In this document: in pieces, positions 13,999-22,138 of the stretch
Position numbering within the stretch: the first letter of the stretch is position 1
Layout: each line of letters opens with the position of its first letter
Origin: CAWVWD01 sp965662365
GTDB lineage: Bacteria > Bacteroidota > Bacteroidia > Chitinophagales > Saprospiraceae
Assembly: GCA_965662365.1 (NCBI GenBank)
Contig: CBFIHR010000047.1
Span: 1-35,039, forward strand
DNA length: 35,039 nt
Direction: 5' to 3'
Notes under the pieces: generated by a model
What the model was told of the DNA's origin: nothing
Databases searched by the model: none
What the model saw: only the letters and a program-made list of their open reading frames with translations
Program-made: the position numbers and the translations under genes

Positions 13999-15135
13999 CT
14001 AATTATACGCTAACCAATCAATCACTTTTTTCATAAATGGACGAGCTGCCAACTCGACCAAAGATGGAAATCGCAACATAATACGTTGTAATTTTGCTTG
14101 GTTGGATAAGCGTTTACCAATCGTTTTTTCGATTTTGGTATCGTATGCTTTCATAGCTGCTGCACTAAAATCTTGTGCTTGAAAGGCATTTTTTAGAAAA
14201 TCAGCAGCGATTTTGCCACTCCAGATTCCTGTACCAATGCCGTGACCGCCGACAGGTTCGACCAAGTAGGCTGCGTCACCAATTAATAAGAAGCCTTTGC
14301 CACTTATCGGAATTTTTCGGGCGCCGCCCAGTGGAATTCCAAAACCCTTTGTTTTTTCTAATCGTTCCGCATTTTGGAAACGATTTTTGATATATTGATT
14401 ATTATCAATAATATCTTGAAATAATTCCCGGACATTCAGTTTTTTATCAGCAATTGTCTGTGATAATAAGCCAAAGCCAACATTATAAATATCTTTACCA
14501 ACAGGAAAAATCCAGAAATAACTATCTGCATATTCTTTTAGAAAATAGATTTCATTCGTATTTTCACTCAAGCCGTTGATGTTTTTGAAATAAGCTCGAA
14601 CAGCTCCCGAATGATGTTTTCTATCAAGATCTATATTTGCGATCCGTCGAGCGATTGGACAATTTGCACCGCCCGCACCGACTAAAAATTTTGCTTGAAA
14701 AATACCGTTATTGGTTTCAATTATCCAATTATTTTCATCATCATAAACAGCCTTTTTAAAAACCGTTTTTTCAAAAATAGTCGTTTGCGTATCTGTTTTT
14801 ACCCATTCAAATAATTGATTATCAAACACTAAACGAGGACAGTTGAAAGCTTTAGTTGTCCATTCAACAGTGAAATCACGTCCCTTTGGCGTGATTAACC
14901 GGTTGAATCGAATCATAGACTTATCAGCAATCTCGTATAATTGATGATAATATTTTTCATCAATTGACTTAAGCGTTTGATAGGCTTCATACGGAATTGC
15001 ATCACCACAAGTTTTGTCCCTTGGAAATGTGGACTTTTCCAGCATCGCCACGGATAAATTGCTGTTTTGTAGTGCCAAAGCCATCGAGCAAGCCGAAGGA
15101 CCGGCTCCGATGATAATGATATCAAACGTTTTCAA
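13999..15135 (-). CDS. Geranylgeranyl-reductase-family FAD-dependent oxidoreductase
   Basis: A 378-residue flavoprotein. IIIGAGPSACSMAL is the N-terminal dinucleotide-binding loop, with Ser-Ala replacing the usual Ala-Gly. CGDAIPYEAY follows where this family has its conserved Cys-Gly-Gly or Cys-Gly-Asp segment, and LLIGDAAYLVEPVGGHGIGTG is the second FAD motif (GDAA...P..G.GI). These fit the geranylgeranyl reductase/FixC group, which reduces isoprenoid double bonds or performs related hydride transfers. No membrane segment is evident. The start codon lies inside the last codons of the ParA gene (14-nt overlap), so the two are probably translationally coupled. The substrate cannot be read from sequence. 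Confidence 0.85.
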   Translation of the reverse strand: MKTFDIIIIGAGPSACSMALALQNSNLSVAMLEKSTFPRDKTCGDAIPYEAYQTLKSIDEKYYHQLYEIADKSMIRFNRLITPKGRDFTVEWTTKAFNCPRLVFDNQLFEWVKTDTQTTIFEKTVFKKAVYDDENNWIIETNNGIFQAKFLVGAGGANCPIARRIANIDLDRKHHSGAVRAYFKNINGLSENTNEIYFLKEYADSYFWIFPVGKDIYNVGFGLLSQTIADKKLNVRELFQDIIDNNQYIKNRFQNAERLEKTKGFGIPLGGARKIPISGKGFLLIGDAAYLVEPVGGHGIGTGIWSGKIAADFLKNAFQAQDFSAAAMKAYDTKIEKTIGKRLSNQAKLQRIMLRFPSLVELAARPFMKKVIDWLAYN

Positions 15136-15877
15136 CTCGCTCCACGATTTCTTTTGCCAATCTTAAATAATCTACTGCACCACTGCTTCGAATATTGTAT
15201 TCAAAGATATCTTGACGAGCCGCCGGAGCTTCTGCCAGGGCTACATTATCACGAATCATTGTATTAAAAACTCTGTCACCAAAATATTTACGAATTGTCT
15301 CTACAACATCACGATTTAATACTTTTCGATTGTCGTACATTGTTGCAATAACGCCAACAATCGTTAATTTTTTATTTAAGCGAAAGCGAACTTTATCAAC
15401 AACTTGCTTGATTTTCGTCAGTCCTTGTAAAGCCAAAAATTCCGTTTGTAACGGAATAATCACATAATTACTTGAAGTCAACGCATTTAAAGTCAATAAT
15501 CCTAACGAAGGCGGACAGTCAATCAGGATGTAATCATATTCCATTTGAAGCGGTTCGAATAATTCTCGTAAGATGAACTCCCGACCTGCCTCGTTTATTA
15601 ATTCCATTTCTGCACCAGATAAATCTAAAGTTGATGGAATGACGTCAAGATTTTCTTTAACGGTATAAGGTACTAATTCGCCCTCACCTCGCAAGGCTTC
15701 ATAAATTGTAATTTTTTGGCGAGGAATCCCTAATGATAAGGTTAAATTCGCTTGAGGATCAAGGTCTAATAACAAAACTCGCTTTCCTAACTTTACTAAT
15801 CCCGCTCCTATACTTATTGTTGAAGTTGTCTTTCCGACGCCTCCTTTATGGTTCAACAAGGAGATAATTTTGCTCAT
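15122..15877 (-). CDS. ParA/MinD-family ATPase
   Basis: A 251-residue P-loop ATPase from the ATG at 15877; a GTG at 15907 in frame would add ten residues. MSKIISLLNHKGGVGKTT holds the deviant Walker A with signature Lys11. VLLLDLDPQANLTLSLGI is the A' motif, YDYILIDCPPSLGLLTLNAL the Walker B region, and VIIPLQTEFLALQGL follows as in ParA. No N-terminal HTH is present, so it is a Soj-type small ParA. No canonical ParB lies beside it; the partner candidate is the RHH protein two genes downstream. ParA dimers bind DNA non-specifically with ATP and position plasmids, chromosomes or protein cargo. What this one positions is unknown. Confidence 0.93.
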   Translation of the reverse strand: MSKIISLLNHKGGVGKTTSTISIGAGLVKLGKRVLLLDLDPQANLTLSLGIPRQKITIYEALRGEGELVPYTVKENLDVIPSTLDLSGAEMELINEAGREFILRELFEPLQMEYDYILIDCPPSLGLLTLNALTSSNYVIIPLQTEFLALQGLTKIKQVVDKVRFRLNKKLTIVGVIATMYDNRKVLNRDVVETIRKYFGDRVFNTMIRDNVALAEAPAARQDIFEYNIRSSGAVDYLRLAKEIVERVENV

Positions 15878-16096
15878 ATCTTCGTTTTGAATGTTATTTT
15901 TTGCCACAGATTTACATGGATTTCATCAGTAAATGAATTGTTTGTACGCATGTATTTTGTAGCTTTAATCTTAGAAATGTAATATAAATAAAATTCTGTA
16001 ATATGTAAATTATTTGTGTACTCTTTTTTAGAATTCACAAATTTAACCTTTTGGATAAGTGTTTTATAATTTTGTATGAAAATACATTATTGAAAC

Positions 16097-16624
16097 TTGA
16101 AGAAACAATACAAAATGACTCGAATAGGTTTAATGTCTGATACGCACAGTTTTTTAGACGATAAGGTGTACAAATACTTTGAGCAATGCGATGAGGTTTG
16201 GCACGCAGGCGATATCGGCTCGATAGAATTAGCAGACAAAATGGAAGCCTTCAAACCGTTTCGGGCGGTTTATGGTAATATTGATAATGCCAAATTGCGA
16301 CAGCGTTATCCGTTGGATTTGCGGTTTGAGTGTGACGGTTTAGATGTTTGGATGACGCATATCGGTGGTTATCCGAAGCGATATAGCAAACGGGTGCGAG
16401 AACAAATGCCGTTGAATCCGCCGCAGTTGTTTATTTCCGGGCATTCACATATTTTGAAAGTTATGCCTGATAATCAATTTGGTCTGTTGCATATTAATCC
16501 TGGAGCGTGTGGCAATCACGGTTTTCATCAGATGAAAACGCTGGTACGTTTTTCGATTGATGCTGGAGAGATTATGGATTTGGAGGTAGTAGAGCTGGGG
16601 AAACGTGGAAAGATTAGTGAATAA
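16097..16624 (+). CDS. YfcE/MJ0936-type metallophosphoesterase
   Basis: A 175-residue calcineurin-like phosphoesterase. GLMSDTHSFLDD gives the DxH metal ligands, WHAGDIGS the GDxx motif, AVYGNIDN the GNxD/H motif, and SGHSHILKV with LHINPGACGNHG the later His ligands. All five conserved blocks of the small YfcE-like family are present. It probably hydrolyses phosphodiesters, using two divalent metals. Met7 (16115) is an alternative start that would place the motif closer to the N-terminus, as in relatives. It is encoded divergently from ParA. A TAATTTTG at 16067-16074 is a possible -7 box without a well-spaced -33 box. Confidence 0.93.
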   Translation: MKKQYKMTRIGLMSDTHSFLDDKVYKYFEQCDEVWHAGDIGSIELADKMEAFKPFRAVYGNIDNAKLRQRYPLDLRFECDGLDVWMTHIGGYPKRYSKRVREQMPLNPPQLFISGHSHILKVMPDNQFGLLHINPGACGNHGFHQMKTLVRFSIDAGEIMDLEVVELGKRGKISE

Positions 16625-17245
16625 TCGCCGGTTTTTCTTAATGTTCTTTTTCTGTCTTTAGATGAAAGGGGTTTTAGAATTATTTTATGCAAATTAGAAC
16701 TCGAAGACCGCAACCATAATTTTTTATATTTTTGTATATAAAATTTTGTGTTTCTGCGTTTTGTATTCTGAAAAAGCTGTATCGGAAAACCGTATCGGTA
16801 AATATGAAACTTGTTGTGAATCGGGCGATCTGTGCGAATTATTATTGATTAAAGGTGCATATTCAACGTTTTTTGAAAATAAATACCGTTGATTTTACGA
16901 TTAATCAATGTCCAAAGATGAGGAGGGGATTATTTGTACAGTGTTTGAATTAAAAATTGAAAGAGTGAGGTTGTTCTTGCCAGATTTATATGTTGATTAC
17001 TGTGACCTTTCAAAGTTGTATTCGACTAAAGCCGCTAAAATATGTTAGGCGTTGTATTGATTTTTGAATCTTATCTTGAATAAAAAAGAATTAGATAAAT
17101 TTGTGGTAAATTTTAGTTTGTGGATAATCTCAGGAAAATTTCGAAACAACCGAATTGAATTAATTTGACGGATGGATGTGAATTTTTTTGAAAAATCGCT
17201 TACTTCATATTTATTTTAAAAAAATACTTAAAAACAAAACTTATT
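16625..17245. other. 621-nt intergenic region
   Basis: This is the longest gene-free stretch in the window. It contains the promoter candidate at 17076-17103. I found no convincing coding frame on either strand, no tRNA-like cloverleaf sequence and no strong long hairpin. A degraded gene or an unrecognised small RNA cannot be excluded. Confidence 0.5.
17076..17103 (+). promoter_or_regulatory. Promoter of the exported coiled-coil protein gene
   Basis: TTG (17076-17078) and TAAATTTG (17096-17103) are 17 nt apart, which fits the phylum consensus at the short end of the spacing range. The leader would be about 135 nt, unusually long for this window. Confidence 0.5.
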
Positions 17246-18517
17246 ATGAATATTAAAAATGGCTTATTGACACTTGGTTTGTTGATGTTTTTTGTTGGAA
17301 GTAGTTTTGCTCAATCGGATACATTGGCGGAATTATATAAATCGTATATTGAATTATATAATAATAATCAAGCGATGACGAAACAGTTGGAGGAGCTGAA
17401 TGCTTCGGTTTTGACAGTTGATAAGAAAGTGGGGGAAATCAATGAATTAGAAGGAAGGGTAACGAATTTGAAAAATGATTTGAATACAAATTTGGAGCGA
17501 GTAAACCGTTTGACGCAAAATGATGTATTTACGAAAAAAACTCGTTTGGAGACTCAAAAGGCGAAGATTGTGAAAACAGCTTCGTTTGTTAGTTATTCGA
17601 TTAATAGTTTCAATGCGATAGATCAGGCTTTTGCCCAAACAGATTATATGACGGATATTAGTTCGTTGAATAACCCTAATAATGAGGAGTTAGGTTTTTC
17701 TTTGAGTGACGAGATCGAGCGTATGCTGGAGGATATTATTATTAAAGATAACAAGAAATTTAATGGAAAAAACGCCAAGAAGTTTTTAGAGATTGCGACA
17801 AATGTGGTCAAAGATCCGTTTGTATCTGCTTTCACGAGCAGTGTGCCTGGGTTGAGTGCGATTGAAGGTGTTTTGGGGTTAGTGACAAATGTGGTCGTAA
17901 AAGAGGACAATGTAACTGTTGATGATTATAAAGCCTTTAAGAAGGAAATGGAAAAATTCATTAATCATTATAATGGTTTAGCAAAGGCGGAAAACAATTT
18001 GACTTCTAACTTAGGAAATTTAGAAATGCGTCTGGAAGCATTGCGAACAGTGATGAACAATTATGTGTTGGAGCGTGTGCGTGCGGTTCATCCTGAAGCA
18101 GACCTTACCGGAATGGATTTAAATCAAATTGTTGCAACGTATTATAAACCGTTGGATTTGAATCTGAATATTGAAAGCATTTTTGAAGAATATCAGGAAA
18201 ATGGAACGCTGAATTATACAGCAGCTTTGGCGGATGACCGCCTGGCGTATCCATTTTATGCAATTAATCAAGCTCAATTTATTAAGCAAGAGTTGGAGGC
18301 GTTGAATAATGAATATATTTCAAGTTATCGCAATTTTCATAGAAGTATCAAAAAAGTACTGATTGAGAGCAAGGCGTTGGCAAAGGATAACGATGCCGCT
18401 GTGGATAAAAAAATTATGGATTTAGATGAGAAATTGGAGCGTTTGGTAGCGACTTTTGAAAAGAGTGTGGCAATTGTTAATGTGAGAACTTCTTTGAATG
18501 AGATTCCAACCTTTTAG
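17246..18517 (+). CDS. Exported helical coiled-coil protein of unknown function
   Basis: A 423-residue protein I do not recognise. Residues 1-22 are a signal peptide ending SSFAQ. Residues 30-110 and 225-300 have heptad-like spacing of hydrophobics and many Glu, Lys and Asn residues, suggesting long helices. Between them, at about 191-218 (FVSAFTSSVPGLSAIEGVLG and after), lies a hydrophobic stretch with Gly and Pro. A final helical region spans about 345-410. Long helices around a hydrophobic hairpin is the layout of some alpha-helical pore-forming toxins (ClyA/Hbl-like), but no motif proves that. No sorting domain or lipobox is seen, so a periplasmic location is likely. It stands alone, with a 621-nt upstream gap and a convergent ruvC downstream. 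Confidence 0.6.
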   Translation: MNIKNGLLTLGLLMFFVGSSFAQSDTLAELYKSYIELYNNNQAMTKQLEELNASVLTVDKKVGEINELEGRVTNLKNDLNTNLERVNRLTQNDVFTKKTRLETQKAKIVKTASFVSYSINSFNAIDQAFAQTDYMTDISSLNNPNNEELGFSLSDEIERMLEDIIIKDNKKFNGKNAKKFLEIATNVVKDPFVSAFTSSVPGLSAIEGVLGLVTNVVVKEDNVTVDDYKAFKKEMEKFINHYNGLAKAENNLTSNLGNLEMRLEALRTVMNNYVLERVRAVHPEADLTGMDLNQIVATYYKPLDLNLNIESIFEEYQENGTLNYTAALADDRLAYPFYAINQAQFIKQELEALNNEYISSYRNFHRSIKKVLIESKALAKDNDAAVDKKIMDLDEKLERLVATFEKSVAIVNVRTSLNEIPTF

Positions 18518-18524
18518 TAGTGAC

Positions 18525-18564
18525 TTTTCCCTAACGCTTTCCTTGAGGAGAGGGTTAGGGAAAA
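18525..18564. repeat. Hairpin between convergent genes
   Basis: TTTTCCCTAAC (18525-18535) pairs perfectly with 18554-18564, and the interior (CTTTCC with GGAGAG) extends the stem. It lies between the coiled-coil protein gene and ruvC, so a bidirectional terminator role is likely, although neither strand has a T tract after the stem. Confidence 0.65.
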
Positions 18565-18570
18565 ATAAAC

Positions 18571-19116
18571 CTATCTTGCCTTCTTCGGATTTGCTGCTAA
18601 GTATGATGACCAATCTTTAAACTGTTTCCCTGCTTTTAGTTTTGAACCCGACTTGAAATGATGACAAACAGCCGCCCCCAAAGCATCGGTTGCATCTAAA
18701 TACTCGACCGTAAAATCATAGCCGATGATTGTTTTGAGCATCGCACAGACTTGTTCCTTTGACGCATTTCCAGAACCTGTGACCGAAAGTTTAATTTGCT
18801 TCGGGGAGTATTCGGTGACTTCCACATTATTGACAATAGCTGCTGCCATCGCAACGCCTTGAGCCCGACCGAGTTTAAGCATTGATTGCACATTCTTACC
18901 AAAAAACGGAGCTTCAATCGCCATTTCGTCAGGGTTATACGACTTGATTAGGGCTTGAATACGCTCGAAAATCGTCTTGAGTTTCTGTTGATGATCCGGT
19001 AGTTGGCTCATCTTCAAAACGCCGAGTGTCAAGATATTTACCTTTTTTTTATTCACCTCAATAATGGCATACCCCATAATATTTGTGCCAGGATCAATTC
19101 CAATATATCTCTTCAT
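18571..19116 (-). CDS. ruvC: Holliday junction resolvase RuvC
   Basis: A 181-residue endonuclease that cuts four-way DNA junctions as a dimer in the RuvABC complex. The start at 19116 (MKRYIGIDPGT) matches the family; an open extension to 19143 is read from an intergenic palindrome. Catalytic acids are Asp8 in GIDPGT, Glu68 in MAIEAPFF, and Asp141 and Asp144 in DATDALGAA. NVQSMLKLGRAQGVA and TGSGNASKEQV are conserved as well. The C-terminal 25 residues are basic. It sits 34 nt downstream of the OmpA lipoprotein gene on the same strand. Confidence 0.96.
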   Translation of the reverse strand: MKRYIGIDPGTNIMGYAIIEVNKKKVNILTLGVLKMSQLPDHQQKLKTIFERIQALIKSYNPDEMAIEAPFFGKNVQSMLKLGRAQGVAMAAAIVNNVEVTEYSPKQIKLSVTGSGNASKEQVCAMLKTIIGYDFTVEYLDATDALGAAVCHHFKSGSKLKAGKQFKDWSSYLAANPKKAR

Positions 19117-19120
19117 GTTG

Positions 19121-19148
19121 TGTTCAATTGTTTGAGTGTTCAAACATT
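19121..19148. repeat. Octamer-type palindrome, short copy (OmpA gene / ruvC junction)
   Basis: TGTTTGA (19129-19135) and TCAAACA (19140-19146) form a perfect 7-bp stem around GTGT. It starts two bases from the OmpA gene stop codon (minus strand) and continues toward ruvC with TTGAACA (19127-19121). Unit and position just after a stop codon match the copies at 4233-6932, so it is a fourth, shorter member. Confidence 0.6.
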
Positions 19149-19150
19149 AG

Positions 19151-20050
19151 CTATATCCTTCTTTCCAATAATTTTAGTAATGGTCGAAGGTTAGGTTCGA
19201 GGATAATTTCCGTTCTGCGGTTAATTTGTCGATCTTCCTCGGTGATATTTTCTACGATTGGCGAAAACTCTGCACGTCCGCTCGGAATAATTCGCCAAGG
19301 AAAGATGCCATTATTAACCAATATTTTGGTAACTGCTGTCGCCCGCAAGACGCTCAAATCCCAATTATCTCGAATCGCTCCATTTTTGAAAGGTTTATTA
19401 TCTGTGTGGCCTTCGATGGTGATAATAACATCGTTTTGTTGTTCTAAGACTTTCGCTAACCTCTTCAGTGCTTCTTGCCCTTGCTTGCTTACCGCAATAC
19501 TGCCTCGTGGAAATAGCAAATTGTCAGACATCGAAATATAAACCTTGCCGCTTTTGGTTACGACAGTTAATTCATCCTCGTCAAAACTCTCTAAAGTAGT
19601 AGTTAAGATACTGTTCAAAGTATCCAAAACCGCATTTTGCTGATTAATTAAAGTTTGAATTGCTTCTAATTGTCCTGTTTTTCTTTCTAATTGTTGCTCT
19701 TTCGCACTCAATTTATCGGCTTGTTCACTCAAATATTTATCACGACCTTGGAGGGCAAACTCTTTTTTTGCCAAACTTAGTTCTAACTCCTTGAGTTTTT
19801 TAGACATTGTTGATTGAGAATATTTGTTGTACTCGCTTAAATCATTGATTCGTTGACGACTATCCCTTAATTCTTGTCCTAAATAAGCGGTATCGGCTTC
19901 CAAGACTTTTAGGTTTTCATTAGCGTTTTGTAACGCATTTTGGGTATAAACATAACTTTTTTCCATCTGAAGGTATTTTTTCTTAGACACGCAAGCTGTC
20001 AGAAATAAGATGGATAAAGTACTGATTATCAGTAGTTTTGATTTTTTCAT
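19151..20050 (-). CDS. OmpA-family lipoprotein with coiled coil
   Basis: A 299-residue outer-membrane-linked protein. The lipobox LTAC puts the lipidated Cys at residue 20. Residues 25-145 are a long coiled coil (for example LKELELSLAKKEFALQGRD). The OmpA/MotB-like peptidoglycan-binding domain spans about 165-285, with ITIEGHTDNKPF, WDLSVLRATAVTKIL and NRRTEIIL as the conserved blocks. It probably tethers the outer membrane to the wall. A possible -7 box, TATCTTTG on the minus strand, lies at 20094-20087, about 37 nt before the start codon. It is followed by ruvC with a small palindrome between them. Confidence 0.92.
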   Translation of the reverse strand: MKKSKLLIISTLSILFLTACVSKKKYLQMEKSYVYTQNALQNANENLKVLEADTAYLGQELRDSRQRINDLSEYNKYSQSTMSKKLKELELSLAKKEFALQGRDKYLSEQADKLSAKEQQLERKTGQLEAIQTLINQQNAVLDTLNSILTTTLESFDEDELTVVTKSGKVYISMSDNLLFPRGSIAVSKQGQEALKRLAKVLEQQNDVIITIEGHTDNKPFKNGAIRDNWDLSVLRATAVTKILVNNGIFPWRIIPSGRAEFSPIVENITEEDRQINRRTEIILEPNLRPLLKLLERRI

Positions 20051-20433
20051 ATTTACAATAATTTAGACAGTGAATACAATGTATCGCAAAGATACTATCA
20101 TTTATAACGAAAAATGTTGATTTGATGTTAAACGATTTATTAATAATAATAAAAGGTTAAATTTAAAATCAATAGAAAATCAAAAAGTGACGCTCAGAAC
20201 AGCTGCCGAGTAATCTATCAGAAAAAATGAAGCCGAGATTATATAAAAACTGATATATTAAAAAAATCGTATGTAAATCAATTACTTATAAAGATAAATA
20301 ATAATAAGCTATTATTCTTTGACTTTTGACATCACTTTGTTTTCGTAGATGAATATACGTTATTGATTTTTATCATAAATTATTCATCGAAACTTCAATA
20401 ACTTGTCACCTATTGACAACGAAACTAAAGTTT
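20051..20433. other. Divergent intergenic region (OmpA lipoprotein / PPK2)
   Basis: This 383-nt very AT-rich gap contains the possible -7 box of the OmpA gene (20087-20094). A TTG at 20413 opens the PPK2 frame seven codons early, but the ATG at 20434 is the better start. No other element was recognised. Confidence 0.5.
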
Positions 20434-21264
20434 ATGTTAACAATTGAAGATTTAAGTACGATACAGAAGCGAAGTGAATTATTTGATTTGGCAACAAAAC
20501 GAGGAATTTCTACTAAAAAAATACGAAGAAAGGTACAATACGAGGAAGATTTAGTACATCTACAAGCGGAATTAGTCAATTTACAACGTTGGGTAGCGAA
20601 GCATAAAATGCGTGTAGCGATACTGTTTGAAGGTCGAGATGCAGCCGGGAAAGGTGGCTCAATTAAGCGATTTATAGAACATCTAAACCCTCGTTCTATG
20701 CGTTTGGTCGCTTTGTCAAAGCCGACAGAAGTGGAGCAAGGACAATGGTATTTCAGACGCTACATTAAAGAATTACCTAATCCTGGTGAAATCGTTTTTT
20801 TTGATAGAAGCTGGTACAATCGTGCAGTAGTTGAGCCAGTGATGGGGTTTTGTAATGATGAACAATATCATCAATTTATGGTGCAAGTCCCGGAGTTTGA
20901 ACATATGTTGTATGAAGATGGCATTATCCTGATTAAGTTCTGGTTTTCGATTACGAAAGATGAACAGAAAAAACGTTTTGACGCTCGACAACAAAATCCA
21001 TTAAAAAAATGGAAATTTAGTCCAGTAGATATGAAAGGGCAGGAGTTGTGGGACAGATACACGCACTTCAAAGAGTTGATGTTTTCTAAAACACATACGG
21101 CTTTTAGTCCATGGATTATTGTGAAGACAAACCGCAAGAAAACGGCTCGTCTGGAAAGTATGCGTTATGTCTTGTCACAATTTGATTATCCGGATAAGGA
21201 AGCGGCAAAAATTGATTTATTCCCTGATCCAAATGTGATTTCTCGATATTATCGACACGCTTGA
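20434..21264 (+). CDS. ppk2: Polyphosphate kinase 2 family protein (first of a tandem pair)
   Basis: A 276-residue cytoplasmic PPK2 enzyme that transfers phosphate between polyphosphate and nucleoside di- or monophosphates. Walker A GRDAAGKGG is at 67-75, and the Walker B region FFDRSWYNRAVVEPVMGFC follows. KPTEVEQGQWYFRRY is the lid or binding segment, and SPVDMKGQELWDRYTHF and the C-terminal NRKKTARLESMRYVL are family blocks. Single-domain length suits class I or III; the exact nucleotide specificity cannot be settled by eye. The paralogue starts 30 nt downstream on the same strand, so the two are surely cotranscribed. Confidence 0.93.
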   Translation: MLTIEDLSTIQKRSELFDLATKRGISTKKIRRKVQYEEDLVHLQAELVNLQRWVAKHKMRVAILFEGRDAAGKGGSIKRFIEHLNPRSMRLVALSKPTEVEQGQWYFRRYIKELPNPGEIVFFDRSWYNRAVVEPVMGFCNDEQYHQFMVQVPEFEHMLYEDGIILIKFWFSITKDEQKKRFDARQQNPLKKWKFSPVDMKGQELWDRYTHFKELMFSKTHTAFSPWIIVKTNRKKTARLESMRYVLSQFDYPDKEAAKIDLFPDPNVISRYYRHA

Positions 21265-21294
21265 GGATTAATTAATAACGAATAATTTATAATA

Positions 21295-22083
21295 ATGGCT
21301 AAAGAAAAATTACTAAATATATCGCCCGAAGATGTCGAATTATTGAACACGCCTTTGGGGTTACGAATATTGTTTGCAGATAAAAAAACGAATGTCGAAA
21401 AGGCGATTCGTACGGCTCGATATGAGTCTAAACTGGTTGCGTTACAGACAGAATTGATCAAACTTCAAAATTGGGTGATCAACAACGACAAAAAAGTGGT
21501 TATTATCTTTGAAGGTCGAGATGCTGCCGGGAAAGGCGGTGCGATTCGTAGAATTACGGCGTATATTAATCCTCGTTATTATCGGAAAGTAGCGTTACCA
21601 AAACCAACTGTTGAGGAAGAAGGGCAGTGGTATTTTCAACGTTATGTAAATCAGTTACCGAAGCCTGGGGAGATTGTTTTTTTTGATAGAAGTTGGTATA
21701 ATCGTGCGGTTGTCGAACCCGTCAATGGATTTTGTACACAAGAGCAGTATCAGCGGTTTATGGGGCAAGTCAACGATTTTGAGCGAATGGTTCAAGAGTC
21801 GGATACGTATTTATTAAAGTTATATTTTTCGATAACAAAGACTGAGCAGGCGAAGCGATTTAAGGAAATCAGAAACAGTCCGCTAAAACGTTGGAAGATG
21901 ACACCCGTCGATGATAATGCTCAGCGACTTTGGAACGAATACACGGAATATAAACTCCGAATGTTTGATAAAACGAATACTTTAACTGCTCCGTGGGTCA
22001 TCATTGACGCTAACAAAAAAACGGATGCTCGAATCGAAGCATTACAGTATATTTTAGATAATATTCCTTATAAAAGTGCGTGA
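21295..22083 (+). CDS. ppk2: Polyphosphate kinase 2 family protein (second of a tandem pair)
   Basis: A 262-residue PPK2 paralogue of the preceding gene. It keeps GRDAAGKGG in the Walker A, KPTVEEEGQWYFQRY in the lid, FFDRSWYNRAVVEPVNGFC in the Walker B region, and PVDDNAQRLWNEYTEYK. Differences include RRITAYINPRYYRKVALP where the first has RFIEHLNPRSMRLVALS, and a shorter C-terminus ending soon after NKKTDARIEALQYIL. Both copies keep the catalytic residues, so neither looks dead. They may have split roles, form a hetero-oligomer, or act on different nucleotides; that is inference. Confidence 0.92.
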   Translation: MAKEKLLNISPEDVELLNTPLGLRILFADKKTNVEKAIRTARYESKLVALQTELIKLQNWVINNDKKVVIIFEGRDAAGKGGAIRRITAYINPRYYRKVALPKPTVEEEGQWYFQRYVNQLPKPGEIVFFDRSWYNRAVVEPVNGFCTQEQYQRFMGQVNDFERMVQESDTYLLKLYFSITKTEQAKRFKEIRNSPLKRWKMTPVDDNAQRLWNEYTEYKLRMFDKTNTLTAPWVIIDANKKTDARIEALQYILDNIPYKSA

Positions 22084-22138
22084 TATTCTATTTTTGACCG
22101 CTTCGTTACCTAATTTAGGACAGCGAAGCGGTCGAATA

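Noticed and set aside
16625..17245. Search for a tRNA, small RNA or degraded gene in the longest gap
   Set aside because: No T-loop-like GGTTCGAATCC sequence, no strong terminator-like hairpin and no long frame were found, so nothing is claimed beyond the promoter candidate.
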